From Streptomyces sp. NBC_00370 (GTDB taxonomy: Bacteria > Actinomycetota > Actinomycetes > Streptomycetales > Streptomycetaceae), in NCBI RefSeq assembly GCF_036084755.1, contig NZ_CP107968.1:1912501-1976500 (forward strand): 64,000 bases of DNA. Direction: 5' to 3'. Under the pieces are notes generated by a model, which saw nothing but the letters and a program-made list of their open reading frames with translations, was not told the DNA's origin and ran no database searches. Positions 51,350-60,192 of this stretch are shown in pieces; within the stretch, counting starts at the first letter, position 1; the number at the start of each line of letters is the position of its first letter. A program made the translations under genes and the position numbers.

Positions 51350-53005
51350 TTACGTCAGGGAACGCAGTTCCCTGCGCAGGATCTTCCCACTCGTGGTCTT
51401 GGGCAGCTCGGGCAGGATGTCGACCACGCGCGGGTACTTGTAAGCGGCGAGGCGTTCCTTGCAGTAGCCGGCCAGTTCCTCGGGGGTCGCCGTCGCGCCG
51501 GGGCGCAGGCTGACATAGGCCTTGACGCTCTCGCCCCGGTACGGGTCGGGGATGCCGACGACGGCGGCCTCCCGCACCTGGGGGTGGGTGTAGAGGACGT
51601 CCTCGACCTCGCGCGGCCAGACCTTGAACCCCGACGCGTTGATCATGTCCTTCTTGCGGTCGACCACGTACAGCCAGCCGTCGGTGTCCATGAACCCGAT
51701 GTCGCCGGTGCGCAGTTCGCCGTCGGGGAACGCGTCGGCGGTGGCCGTGGGCAGCCGCCAGTAGCCGGCGACGACCTGCGGGCCGCGTACGGCGATCTCG
51801 CCCTGTTCGCCGAAGGGCATGTCGTCGCCGTTGTCGTCGATGATCCGTACGACCGTGTCGGGGCCCGGCACGCCGACCGACAGCGTCCCGGACGCCGGGT
51901 CGACGGGGGCCTCCAGCTGGGGCGGTACGGAGGCACAGGGCGCCGTGCACTCGGTGAGGCCGTAGCCGTTGCGTATGTACGGGCCGAAGCCGGCCCGGAA
52001 CTTCTCCACCAGGGCGGGCGGCAGCGGCGCGCCGCCGGACGAGATCTGCTGGAAGGAGCTGAAGTGCTCCGGGGTGACGTCCGGGTGCGCGGCGAGCGCC
52101 ATGAAGGCGGTGGAGGGGCCGACGGTGTACGCGGGGCGGTGCTCGGCGAAGGCGTCGAGGACGACACCGGACTCGAAGCGGTAGGCGAGGGCGAGGGTGC
52201 CCGCGTTGGCGAAGCAGGCGGCGAGTTCGCAGACCATGCCGGTGATGTGGAAGAGCGGTGCGAGGGCGAAGTAGCAGGCTCCCTCGGCGATGCCCTGGCC
52301 GGTGCGCTGGCGTTCGGCGTTGACCATGATGTTGCGGTGGGCGTTCATGGCGCCCTTGGGTTTGCCGCTGGTGCCCGAGGTGTAGCTGATCAGCGCCACG
52401 TCGTCGGTGCCGGGGTCACGCTCGGCGGGCGCGGGCAGGCCACGGCGGGCGACGGCGAGCAGATCGTCGGTGTCGTCCGGCTTCGGCAGCTTCGCCGAGC
52501 CGAGGACGCGCGGGTCGTCGCGGGTCTGGAGCCCGTGTTCGTCGGCGGTGACGGCGATCCGTACGGGCGAGGCGGCGGCCGTGTCGCGCAGATACCCCTC
52601 CCAGGCGCGGTCCGAGCAGATCAGCGCCGTCACCTCGGCGTCGTGCAGGACGTGCCCGACCTCGGCCGACTTGTACATCGGGTTGAGCGGTACGACGATC
52701 GCGCCGGCCTTCCAGGCCCCGAGCAGCGCGAGCACGAAGTGCGGGCTGTTCTGGAGCATGATCGCGACCCGGTCGCCGCGCTCCAGGCCACGGGCGGCGA
52801 GATGTCCCGCCACCGAGTCGGAGAGCTGGTCGGTCTCGCGGTAGGTGAGCCGGCCGTCGAAGTAGACGAGCGCGGTCCTGTCGGGGGCGCGCCCGGCCGA
52901 CGCCCTGAACGCGTCCACGACACCGGCCGCCGGGTGGATGTCGGCCCGCTGGACCTCGCTGAGCAGGCCGAGCCAGGGCTTGGCCGCATAGATCGACGGG
53001 GTCAT
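51350..53005 (-). CDS. Acyl-CoA synthetase (FadD-like)
   Basis: 551 residues; the ATG at 53005 overlaps the SDR stop as ATGA. ANL motifs: SYTSGTSGKPKGAMNAHRNI, NGYGLTECTAPCASVPPQ, LRTGDIGFMDTDGWLYVVD, DRKKDMINASGFKVWPREVE and the C-terminal lysine in LPKTTSGKILRREL. Activates medium- or long-chain carboxylates. With the SDR upstream and the ACAD/kinase operon under the same operator it likely opens a fatty- or hydroxy-acid breakdown route. Confidence 0.92.
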   Translation of the reverse strand: MTPSIYAAKPWLGLLSEVQRADIHPAAGVVDAFRASAGRAPDRTALVYFDGRLTYRETDQLSDSVAGHLAARGLERGDRVAIMLQNSPHFVLALLGAWKAGAIVVPLNPMYKSAEVGHVLHDAEVTALICSDRAWEGYLRDTAAASPVRIAVTADEHGLQTRDDPRVLGSAKLPKPDDTDDLLAVARRGLPAPAERDPGTDDVALISYTSGTSGKPKGAMNAHRNIMVNAERQRTGQGIAEGACYFALAPLFHITGMVCELAACFANAGTLALAYRFESGVVLDAFAEHRPAYTVGPSTAFMALAAHPDVTPEHFSSFQQISSGGAPLPPALVEKFRAGFGPYIRNGYGLTECTAPCASVPPQLEAPVDPASGTLSVGVPGPDTVVRIIDDNGDDMPFGEQGEIAVRGPQVVAGYWRLPTATADAFPDGELRTGDIGFMDTDGWLYVVDRKKDMINASGFKVWPREVEDVLYTHPQVREAAVVGIPDPYRGESVKAYVSLRPGATATPEELAGYCKERLAAYKYPRVVDILPELPKTTSGKILRRELRSLT

Positions 53006-53766
53006 TCCGCGGCTCCTTCCCACTTCTGCTGGATGTGGTTCATGGTGGACAGCCAGCGGTCGGGGTCCCCGGCGCGTGCCTGGTAGTAGCCGGCGACCTC
53101 GGGGTGCGGCAGGACCAGGAACCGGTCGTCGGCCATGGCCGCGAAGAGGGCGTCGGCGACGGCCTCCGGTTCGATGGCGGTCGGCGCGAGGACGAGGTCG
53201 CCCGCTGTGCCGGAGGCGGTCAGCATGTCGGTGCGTACGCCCTGCGGGCAGATGGCGTGGACCTTGATGCCGCGGTGCCGGTAGGTGAGGGAGAGCCACT
53301 CCGCGTAGGCCAGGGCGCCGTGCTTGGTGACGCTGTACGGCGCCGCGCCGATCATCGTGAGCAGTCCGGCGGCGGAGACGGTGGAGACGAAGCGGCCGCT
53401 GCCGCGCTCCAGCCAGCCGGGGAGCAGGGCCTTGCTCGCCCGTACGTGCGCCATCACGTTGACGTCCCAGGCGAGCGCCCAGACGTCTTCCGGCGCCTGT
53501 TCGTCGCCGCCCGAGCCGACGCCCGCGTTGGCGCAGTAGATGTCGACGGTGCCGCCGAGCGCCTCGCGCGCGGCGTCCACGATCAGGGAGGCGTCCCCGG
53601 GGACGGCGATGGCGCCGGTCTCCTCGGCGACGGCAGCGGCCTTGGCCGCGTCGAGGTCGTTGACCACCACGCGAGCGCCTTCGGCGGCGAACCGGCGGGC
53701 GAGTGCGGCGCCGATGCCCCCTCCGGCTCCTGTCACGACAACCCCCGCGCCCTGCACCGTACCCAT
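53002..53766 (-). CDS. SDR oxidoreductase of the ligase operon
   Basis: 254 residues from ATG 53766 after GGAAGGGCAGG; TTG 53805 upstream is rejected. NAD motif TGAGGGIGAALARRF, CANAG, catalytic YSVTK. Classical SDR. It would oxidise a hydroxyacyl or alcohol intermediate of the pathway. First gene of the operon, 64 bp downstream of the operator at 53830. Not of the mycofactocin-coupled subfamily: it lacks the RGQG motif and the insertion. Confidence 0.9.
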   Translation of the reverse strand: MGTVQGAGVVVTGAGGGIGAALARRFAAEGARVVVNDLDAAKAAAVAEETGAIAVPGDASLIVDAAREALGGTVDIYCANAGVGSGGDEQAPEDVWALAWDVNVMAHVRASKALLPGWLERGSGRFVSTVSAAGLLTMIGAAPYSVTKHGALAYAEWLSLTYRHRGIKVHAICPQGVRTDMLTASGTAGDLVLAPTAIEPEAVADALFAAMADDRFLVLPHPEVAGYYQARAGDPDRWLSTMNHIQQKWEGAAE

Positions 53767-53829
53767 CGGCACCTGCCCTTCCGGTTCGTCGCCGACCGCG
53801 GTCAACCACAGCCGGTCCCCAGCAGACTA

Positions 53830-53843
53830 ACCAGTCGGTATGT
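53830..53843. promoter_or_regulatory. Candidate TetR operator before the SDR-ligase-tetR operon
   Basis: ACCAGTCGGTATGT is the exact reverse complement of ACATACCGACTGGT at 47848-47861. The surrounding AACCAGTCGGTAT has partial dyad symmetry. 64 bp before ATG 53766. Confidence 0.65.
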
Positions 53844-53922
53844 TGCAGGGGAAGGGCCGGGATGCGCCCCGTCGGCGCCGCTTCGTTCCCCGGCACGGTG
53901 ACGGGTACTACCGTGCGTGGGC

Positions 53923-55236
53923 ATGACAGACAGCGCGAGCAACCGAGGCAGCGGTACGAATCTTTCCCGGCGGGGCCTGCTGGCGGCGGGCGGCGCGACC
54001 GCGGCGGCGGGGGCGCTGGCGGCAGCGGCCCCGCCGGCCGCGGCGCTGGACGGCGGGCACGCGGCGGGCGGACAGCCGGCGGGCGGACGGCGGGTCCGTA
54101 CCGGCTTCGACCGGCTTGCCGACAGCCGCTACCGGCAGCTGTCGGGGCAGCGGGTGGGCGTCGTCACCAACCCGACCGGCATCACCCAGGACGTGCGCCA
54201 CATCGTCGACGTCATGCACGCCGACGACCGGGTCGACCTGGTGGCCGTCTTCGGCCCCGAGCACGGCTTCCGCGGCACCGCCCAGGCCGGCGGCTCCGAG
54301 GGGCGCTACGACGACCCGGCGACCGGGCTGCCGGTCTACGACACGTACCAGGTCAGCGGGCAGAAGCTGGCCGACGTCTTCACCGCGTCCGGGGTGGACA
54401 CGGTCGTCTTCGACATCCAGGACGCGGGCGCCCGCTTCTACACGTACATCTGGACGCTGTACGACTGCATGGAGGCGGCCGCGCTCGCCGGGAAGCGCTT
54501 CGTCGTACTGGACCGGCCGAACCCGGTCACCGGGCGGTCCGCGACCGGGCCCGTGCTGCACGAGGAGTTCGCGAGCTTCGTCGGCCGCAAGCCGGTCTCG
54601 CAGGCGCACGGGATGACGGCGGCCGAGCTGGCGCTGCTGTTCAACGGGGAGTTCCTGGCGAAGCCGGTGGAGCTGACGACGGTCGAGGTGACCGGCTGGC
54701 GGCGCGCCGACTTCTTCGACGCGACGGGTCTCCCCTGGGTGCCGCCGAGCCCCAACATGCCGACGCCCGACACGGCGCTGGTGTACTCCGGCACCTGCCT
54801 CTTCGAGGGGACGAACGTCTCGGAGGGGCGCGGCACGACCCGGCCGTTCGAGACCCTGGGCGCCGAGACGGTCGACGGCGCGTGGGCGGCGGCCGCCACG
54901 GCCGAGGAACTGCCCGGTGTGCACTTCCGTGAGGCGTATTTCGCGCCGACGTTCTCGAAGTTCACCGGCAAGACCATCGGTGGGGTGGAGTTGCATGTCC
55001 ATGACCGCGCTGCGTTCGACCCGGTGCGTACCGGCGTGGCGCTGCTGGTGACGGCGAAGCGGGTGTGGAGCGGTTTCGCCTGGCGCGCGGACCACTACAT
55101 CGACACCCTGTCGGGCTCGGCGCGGCTGCGGACGATGATCGACGCGGGGGCGGGCACGGACGAGGTGGTCGGCGCCTGGCAGGACGAGCTGGCGGCGTTC
55201 CGCGCCGTGCGCCGGGGCTATCTGCTCTACCGGTGA
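53923..55236 (+). CDS. DUF1343 / NamZ-like exo-beta-N-acetylmuramidase, Tat-exported
   Basis: 437 residues from ATG 53923; GTG 53917 is possible. Twin-arginine signal NLSRRGLLAAGGATAAAGAL. The DUF1343 region has VGVVTNPTGITQD, VFGPEHGFRGTAQAGG, VVFDIQDAGARFYTYIW, PNPVTG and EGRGTTRPFETLG. The family founder is Bacillus NamZ, which releases MurNAc from peptidoglycan. Exported and folded, it may recycle or remodel cell wall. Single gene, sharing a 156-bp divergent region with the SDR operon. Confidence 0.88.
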   Translation: MTDSASNRGSGTNLSRRGLLAAGGATAAAGALAAAAPPAAALDGGHAAGGQPAGGRRVRTGFDRLADSRYRQLSGQRVGVVTNPTGITQDVRHIVDVMHADDRVDLVAVFGPEHGFRGTAQAGGSEGRYDDPATGLPVYDTYQVSGQKLADVFTASGVDTVVFDIQDAGARFYTYIWTLYDCMEAAALAGKRFVVLDRPNPVTGRSATGPVLHEEFASFVGRKPVSQAHGMTAAELALLFNGEFLAKPVELTTVEVTGWRRADFFDATGLPWVPPSPNMPTPDTALVYSGTCLFEGTNVSEGRGTTRPFETLGAETVDGAWAAAATAEELPGVHFREAYFAPTFSKFTGKTIGGVELHVHDRAAFDPVRTGVALLVTAKRVWSGFAWRADHYIDTLSGSARLRTMIDAGAGTDEVVGAWQDELAAFRAVRRGYLLYR

Positions 55237-55434
55237 AAATGTGGCGTTACCGTGAACGTGGATGGTGTTTTTCGAACCCTCACGCGAAGGAGTCTCCTCG
55301 CACGCATTAATTGCGGATGAGAATCACCCGAGTTGTCCGTCCTCCGGACTTGTTTTGTTTTTTGATGGATCCGAATGGGGCAGGCGTACGTCCATTCCAC
55401 AACGCCGAAGTACCAGCGACGGAGGTGGCAGGCG

Positions 55435-56040
55435 ATGGCCAAATTTCGGAGTCTCGCGAGACAGGTGCGCGACCCGCGGTGTGATCTGGCTTTGCGGCGG
55501 TACTCACTGCGCAAGTGCCTTGAAAGATTCGCCCCTTACGGGCACCGGGCGACCTGGGACCATCTGTGCGCACGGCACGGCATAGAACCGGAGGACCGGG
55601 CACCGGACCCGGCGCGGCTGGTGGCCGCGCTGGACGAACTGGAAGAGGCGCGGGCGGTCTGGCTCGCGTACGAGGTCGATTTCGCCGAGCGGCGCAAGCG
55701 TGAGAAGCACGACGGGCTGCGGCGGCCCGGGAGCTTCGACGACTGGCACCGGCTCACCTGGGGCGGCAACGGTGTGGCCCGCTGCGACAACCCCGCGGTG
55801 CACCCGGCCGAGTCGCTGGCGGAGGTGCTGCGCCGGCTGATCGCCGGGCTCGAATCAGGACCTGGCACGGTCTGCCCGGTGTGCGCGCAGCGCGGCATCG
55901 CCTGGGCACCGAACCTCTCGCACGAACCCTGGTCAGGACCCGTCTGCACGAGCTGCGGCATCGTCGTGCCGGAGCCGGTGCTCACGACGGAGGCGCTGGA
56001 CCGGGCCAAACAGAACAAGACACTCGCTTCGGTGGCGTAG
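55435..56040 (+). CDS. Hypothetical protein with a zinc-ribbon-like C-terminus
   Basis: 201 residues from ATG 55435 behind GGAGGTGGCAGG; ATG 55375 would add 20 residues. The N-terminal half is basic and helical (FRSLARQVRDPRCDLALRRY). Near the end CPVCAQRG and CTSCGIVV form two CxxC pairs about 27 residues apart, a likely zinc site. I recognise no family. 7 bp before the BKACE gene, so possibly co-transcribed. The 198 bp upstream is AT-richer than average. Confidence 0.65.
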   Translation: MAKFRSLARQVRDPRCDLALRRYSLRKCLERFAPYGHRATWDHLCARHGIEPEDRAPDPARLVAALDELEEARAVWLAYEVDFAERRKREKHDGLRRPGSFDDWHRLTWGGNGVARCDNPAVHPAESLAEVLRRLIAGLESGPGTVCPVCAQRGIAWAPNLSHEPWSGPVCTSCGIVVPEPVLTTEALDRAKQNKTLASVA

Positions 56041-56047
56041 CGCGCGG

Positions 56048-56785
56048 ATGACCCATCTCATGCCCCGGGCCATGATCCAGGTCTGTCTGAACGGACCACG
56101 GAGCGCGGCCGACCACGCCGCTGTGCCGATGTCGCCGGGTGCGGCGGCCGAGGCGGCGGCACGCGCGGTCGCGGCGGGCGCCGTCGACGTGCATGTCCAC
56201 CCGAAGACGCCGTGCGGACAGGACACGCTCTCGGCGAGGGCGGTCGCGGAGACGGTCACGGCGGTACGGGCGGCGGTGCCGGGCGTCCTGGTCGGGGTGA
56301 CGACGGGGGCCTGGGCGGAAACCGACCCGGAGCGGCGTGTGGCGCGTGTGCGCGCCTGGACGGTGCTGCCGGACCACGCGTCGGTGAACTGGCACGAACC
56401 GGGCGCCGAGGAGGTCGCCGCGGCGTTGCTGGAGCGCGGGGTCGGCGTGGAGGCGGGGATCTGGTCGGGTACGGACGGTGCGCGGCGCTTTCTCGGCTCG
56501 CCGCTGGGACCGCGGGTGCTGCGGGTGCTCGCCGAGGTCACGGACACCGGCCCGGACACGGCGCGGGACACGGCGCGCTCGCTGCTGGGCGCCCTGGGCG
56601 CGGCGCACGGCAGGCCCTTACTGCTGCACGGTGAGGACGGCGGCGCGTGGCCGGTGCTGCGGCTCGCCCTGGAGCTGGGCCTGGACACCCGGATCGGCCT
56701 TGAGGACGTCCTGCTGCTGCCGGACGGCCGCCCGGCGACCTCCAACGCGGACCTCGTGGCGGCGGCCCGTACGAAGAGGCCCTAG
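56048..56785 (+). CDS. BKACE-family (3-keto-5-aminohexanoate cleavage-like) protein
   Basis: 245 residues, short for the family (about 270-310). Zn ligands [14 protein letters not shown], barrel motifs VGVTTGAW and [22 protein letters not shown] and the C-terminal [20 protein letters not shown] are all BKACE signatures. These enzymes cleave beta-keto acids with acetyl-CoA. It contains a TTA leucine codon at 56618-56620 (in GRPLLLHG), so translation should need bldA tRNA. Stop overlaps the convergent soxR stop. Confidence 0.85.
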   Translation: MTHLMPRAMIQVCLNGPRSAADHAAVPMSPGAAAEAAARAVAAGAVDVHVHPKTPCGQDTLSARAVAETVTAVRAAVPGVLVGVTTGAWAETDPERRVARVRAWTVLPDHASVNWHEPGAEEVAAALLERGVGVEAGIWSGTDGARRFLGSPLGPRVLRVLAEVTDTGPDTARDTARSLLGALGAAHGRPLLLHGEDGGAWPVLRLALELGLDTRIGLEDVLLLPDGRPATSNADLVAAARTKRP

Positions 56786-57240
56786 GCGCGGCCGGGGTAG
56801 AGCCGGGAGCCGCTCATCCGGTCGCCGAAGACATCGCCCGGGTTGGACAGCGCGCAGGTCTCCAACGACAGGCAGCCGCAGCCGATGCACTCGGTCAGCG
56901 TGTCCCGCAGCCTGCCCAACTGCTTGATGCGCTCGTCCAGTTCGGAGCGCCACGCCTCGGAGAGACGCGCCCAGTCCGCACGGGTGGGGGTGCGCTCCTC
57001 GGGCAGCTGCCCCAGCGCGTCCCTGATGGTGGCGAGCGGGATACCGAGCCGCTGGGCGGCCCGTACGAAGGCGACCCGGCGCAGCGCGTCCCGGCCGTAG
57101 CGGCGCTGGTTGCCGCTCGTCCTGCGGCTGGTGATCAGCCCTTTGGACTCGTAGAAGTGCAGGGCCGAGACGGCGGCGCCACTGCGCGCCGAGAGCTGGC
57201 CGACGGTGAGTTCATGGATCTGCTCCGGGATCTGCGGCAC
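56782..57240 (-). CDS. soxR: SoxR redox-sensing MerR regulator
   Basis: 152 residues from GTG 57240 ([20 protein letters not shown]). MerR helix-turn-helix [20 protein letters not shown]. The C-terminal [14 protein letters not shown] carries the [2Fe-2S] cysteines (CxxCxCxxxxxC). In Streptomyces SoxR responds to redox-active antibiotics and induces a small regulon. Convergent with the BKACE gene. I see no SoxR-type palindrome in its own upstream region. Confidence 0.95.
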   Translation of the reverse strand: MPQIPEQIHELTVGQLSARSGAAVSALHFYESKGLITSRRTSGNQRRYGRDALRRVAFVRAAQRLGIPLATIRDALGQLPEERTPTRADWARLSEAWRSELDERIKQLGRLRDTLTECIGCGCLSLETCALSNPGDVFGDRMSGSRLYPGRA

Positions 57241-57294
57241 CCCTCGGAGCCTACTGGGCCTGCCGCGTTGACAGGACGCGGCAGCCGTCGCCAT

Positions 57295-57311
57295 GCTGAG
57301 CAAGCGCTTAG
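57295..57311. promoter_or_regulatory. Candidate TetR operator before maoC-like gene
   Basis: GCTGAGCAAGCGCTTAG, 40 bp before ATG 57351 and 55 bp before the divergent soxR start. The same 17 bases stand at 58512-58528 upstream of the tetR gene at 58468. Dyad core CTNAGC-AAGC-GCTTAG. Confidence 0.7.
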
Positions 57312-57350
57312 ACATCGCTTCGAGAGAGTTCGAGAGAGCAGGGGCCGGAC

Positions 57351-57815
57351 ATGGCAGAGCCGAGGGTCTTCACATCCGCCGACGAGCTGCGCGCCGGGAT
57401 CGGTGAGCAGCTGGGACACAGCGACTGGGTGGAGATCGACCAGAAGCGGATCGATCTGTTCGCGGACGCGACCGGCGACCACCAGTGGATCCATGTGGAC
57501 CCGGAGCGCGCGGCGCGGGGGCCCTTCGGCACGACGATCGCGCACGGCTATCTGACGCTGTCGCTGCTGCCGGTGCTCGTCCCGCAGATCGTCCAGGTCG
57601 AGAACGTGAAGATGGGCATCAACTACGGGACCAACAAGGTCCGTTTCCCCTCGCCCGTGCCCGTGGGCTCGCGGCTGCGCGCCTCCGCCGTCCTGCGGGA
57701 CGTCACGCCGGCGAGCGGCGGCGCCCAGCAGGTCACGGTCGAGGTGACGGTCGAGCGCGAGGGCGGCGACAAGCCGGTCTGCGTCGCGGAGTCGGTCTCC
57801 CGCTACTACTTCTGA
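57351..57815 (+). CDS. MaoC-type (R)-enoyl-CoA hydratase
   Basis: 154 residues. Hot-dog fold: [20 protein letters not shown], then [11 protein letters not shown] (catalytic Asp/His region) and [18 protein letters not shown] with the hydratase-2 motif. It hydrates trans-2-enoyl-CoA. Probably controlled by the convergent TetR whose operator-like sequence lies 40 bp upstream. The 3' end overlaps that tetR gene by 10 bp. Confidence 0.9.
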   Translation: MAEPRVFTSADELRAGIGEQLGHSDWVEIDQKRIDLFADATGDHQWIHVDPERAARGPFGTTIAHGYLTLSLLPVLVPQIVQVENVKMGINYGTNKVRFPSPVPVGSRLRASAVLRDVTPASGGAQQVTVEVTVEREGGDKPVCVAESVSRYYF

Positions 57816-58468
57816 CCTGGCCGCCGGTCCGGGTCGCCGCCCCGGGGGGCGGCGACCATCCGCAGGACGAGGTCGGCGTAGAGCGCGCCGACCTCGTCGG
57901 GCGTCCGGTGTCCGCGCGAGTTGAACCAGCGCGCCACGTCGATACACAGGGACAGCACGGCGAGTGTCGTGCCCGTCAGGTCCGGTACGTCGAACTCGCC
58001 GTCCCGCACCCCGTCGGCCAGGATGCGGCGCACCACGGCGTCGCTCTCCCGGCGCAGCTTGACGATCTCGACGCGGTGCTCGGGGGCGAGCGCGTCCAGT
58101 TCGTACTGGACGACGCGCGCCGTCGTGTGCCGCTCCGCGTGCCAGCGCACGAAGGCGCTGACAGCTTCGGCGAGCCGCTCCGACGCGCTGCCGCCGCCCG
58201 TCTCGGCCGCCGTGAGCAGCGCCAGGGCCCGGTCGTGGCCGATCCGGCTGATCCGGTGGAGCAGCTCTTCCTTGGTCTTGTAGTGGATGTAGAGCGCCGC
58301 GGGGCTCATGCCCGCGCGGCCCGCGATGTCACGGGTGGTGGTGGCGTGGTAGCCGCGCTCGGCGAACGCCTCGACGGCGGCGACCAGCAGCCGCCTGGCC
58401 GCCTCGGGGGTCACCTCGCCCCATGGCTTGTCGCCGCCGTCACCGGCCGGCTGTTCCGCCGTACGCAT
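57806..58468 (-). CDS. TetR-family regulator (FadR/KstR-like)
   Basis: 220 residues. Helix-turn-helix TTTRDIAGRAGMSPAALYIH with YKTKEELL. Ligand domain from about residue 75. The identical 17-bp element lies upstream of its own gene (58512) and of maoC (57295), indicating autoregulation and control of the hydratase. Members of this shape respond to acyl-CoAs. Convergent with maoC, overlapping 10 bp. Confidence 0.9.
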   Translation of the reverse strand: MRTAEQPAGDGGDKPWGEVTPEAARRLLVAAVEAFAERGYHATTTRDIAGRAGMSPAALYIHYKTKEELLHRISRIGHDRALALLTAAETGGGSASERLAEAVSAFVRWHAERHTTARVVQYELDALAPEHRVEIVKLRRESDAVVRRILADGVRDGEFDVPDLTGTTLAVLSLCIDVARWFNSRGHRTPDEVGALYADLVLRMVAAPRGGDPDRRPGQK

Positions 58469-58511
58469 CGCTCGCCCCTTCCACTCGGCAGGACGAACAC
58501 CATACCCCGAA

Positions 58512-58528
58512 GCTGAGCAAGCGCTTAG
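58512..58528. promoter_or_regulatory. Candidate TetR operator, autoregulatory copy
   Basis: GCTGAGCAAGCGCTTAG, identical to 57295-57311 and in the same orientation, 44 bp before the tetR start at 58468. Confidence 0.7.
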
Positions 58529-58538
58529 GACGCGTCGG

Positions 58539-58826
58539 TCAGAGCTTCTGGAACGGGTCGTGCTCGGCGAGGATCTTCTCCAGTCTCGCCTGGTCGACCC
58601 GGCTGACGATCTGGCCCTCCTGCTGGCGGTCCCTGACCACCTTGGCCAGGGTGAAGGCCGACGTGGTCAGGTACAGCACCCCGATGGCGAGGAAGCCGCG
58701 CACCCACGCGTCGGCGTCGAGGCGCAGGATGCCGATGGTGACGGCGGCGAGGGCGAGGCCGAAGGAGGCGACGGCCTGTCCGTAGAAGGCGGCGGTGTTG
58801 CTCTGCTTCACAGGTGTGTCGGTCAT
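58539..58826 (-). CDS. YiaA/YiaB-family inner membrane protein
   Basis: 95 residues from ATG 58826 (MTDTPVKQSNTAAFYGQAVA). Two hydrophobic helices, ASFGLALAAVTIGILRL and FLAIGVLYLTTSAFTLAKVV, with the YiaA/B signature. The C-terminus is charged and cytosolic. Function unknown. Its stop is only 10 bp upstream of the tetR operator, so it may be read into that gene. Confidence 0.82.
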   Translation of the reverse strand: MTDTPVKQSNTAAFYGQAVASFGLALAAVTIGILRLDADAWVRGFLAIGVLYLTTSAFTLAKVVRDRQQEGQIVSRVDQARLEKILAEHDPFQKL

Positions 58827-58969
58827 GGGTCCAGCATCGGGAACCGCGGCCCGCGCCACATCCGTACTGCTACTCACCCGGTACTCAACGGCCCCGCAGC
58901 CGGCGCCAGGACAGCGGCGCGGCGGCGGGGCGTCCGGGTACGGCCTCCGGTACGGCGTCCGGGCCGCGT

Positions 58970-60121
58970 TCAGAACGCGGAGACGCCGGTGAGCGCGCGG
59001 CCGATGATGAGTTTCTGGATCTGGCTGGTGCCCTCGTAGAGGGTCATCACCCGGGCGTCACGCAGCAGTTTGCCGACCGGGTACTCGTCGATGTACCCGT
59101 AACCGCCGTACACCTGGATCGCGTTGCCCGCCGCGCGCACCGCGGCCTCCGACGCGAACAGCTTCGCCTGCGAGGCCGCGGTGGCGAACTCGGCCCCTCT
59201 GTCGATGAGATCGGCGACGCGCCAGGTCAGCAGCCGGGCCGCGTCGACGTCCACGGCGATGTCGCTGAGCAGTTCCTGGACGAGCTGGTGGTGGGCGATG
59301 GACTTGCCGAACTGCTCGCGCTCCCCCGCGTATCCGACGGCCGCCTCCAGCGCCGCGCGCGCGATGCCGACGCAGCCGGCCGCGACCGCCATCCGCCCCT
59401 TGGCGAGCGCGGACATGGCGATCGAGAAGCCCTTGCCCTCAGGACCCAGCAGGGCGCTTGCAGGGACCCGCACGCCGTCCAGGACCAGCTCGGCCGTGGC
59501 CTGGCCGCGCAGCCCCAGCTTGCCGTGCAGGGTGCGCCGGGTCAGGCCGGGCGAGTCGGCGGGTACGAGGAAGGCGGAGATGCCCCGGTGCCCCGGGGTG
59601 TCGTTGGTCCGCGCGAAGAGCAGGACCACATCGGCCCAGGTGCCGTTGGTGATGAACATCTTGCTGCCGCTGATCACCCAGTCGTCGCCGTCCCTGACGG
59701 CCTTCGTGATCAGATTGCCCGCGTCGGAGCCGGTGCCCGGCTCGGTGAGGCCGAAGCAGCCGATGGCCTCGCCGGAGGTGATCCCCGGCAGCCAGGCGCG
59801 CTTCTGCTCCTCGCTCCCCCAGGCCAGCACGGTCTTGCCGACCAGGCCGAGGGAGACGGAGACGATGCCGCGCACGGACGAGTCGCCGCGCCCCAGCTCC
59901 TCGGTGACCAGGCAGTACGAGAGATGGTCGCCGCCCGAACCGCCGTACTCCTCCGGCACGGTGAGACCGAGGAAGCCGAGCGCGCCGAGCTTGCCCACGA
60001 TCGCGCGGTCGACGCTCTCCGCCCTGTCCCACTCGGCGGCGTGCGGGGCGATCTCCCGGTCCACGAAGTCGCGCGCCAGCTCCCGTACGGCTTCCTGCTC
60101 CTCGCTGAGCTCCAGATTCAC
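58970..60121 (-). CDS. Acyl-CoA dehydrogenase (short/branched-chain type)
   Basis: 383 residues, GTG 60121. MNLELSEEQEAVRELARDFV, FGLTEPGTGSDAGN (FAD/substrate), ISGSKMFITNGTWADVVLLF, AIQVYGGYGYIDEYPV and MTLYEGTSQIQ with the catalytic Glu. Standard ACAD oxidising acyl-CoA to 2-enoyl-CoA. It diverges from tetR 60193 across a shared palindrome that recurs before the ALDH-ADH operon, linking these genes. Confidence 0.92.
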   Translation of the reverse strand: MNLELSEEQEAVRELARDFVDREIAPHAAEWDRAESVDRAIVGKLGALGFLGLTVPEEYGGSGGDHLSYCLVTEELGRGDSSVRGIVSVSLGLVGKTVLAWGSEEQKRAWLPGITSGEAIGCFGLTEPGTGSDAGNLITKAVRDGDDWVISGSKMFITNGTWADVVLLFARTNDTPGHRGISAFLVPADSPGLTRRTLHGKLGLRGQATAELVLDGVRVPASALLGPEGKGFSIAMSALAKGRMAVAAGCVGIARAALEAAVGYAGEREQFGKSIAHHQLVQELLSDIAVDVDAARLLTWRVADLIDRGAEFATAASQAKLFASEAAVRAAGNAIQVYGGYGYIDEYPVGKLLRDARVMTLYEGTSQIQKLIIGRALTGVSAF

Positions 60122-60145
60122 AGCGGTACCTGCTCCCCTTCACTT

Positions 60146-60165
60146 TAATTAGCACTGCTAGTTTA
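60146..60165. promoter_or_regulatory. Candidate TetR operator between ACAD and tetR
   Basis: TAATTAGCACTGCTAGTTTA contains the dyad TAGCA-CTGCTA flanked by AAT/TTA. Its core AATTAGCACTGCTAGTTT matches the reverse complement of 63440-63457 at 15 of 18 positions. It is 25 bp before the ACAD start and 28 bp before the tetR start. Confidence 0.7.
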
Positions 60166-60192
60166 CGCAGGGCAGCCCTTACTATGTGCGCC

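Noticed and set aside
53002..53805. TTG start for the SDR of the ligase operon
   Set aside because: ATG 53766 has GGAAGGGCAGG upstream and begins right before the Rossmann strand; the 13 extra residues add nothing.
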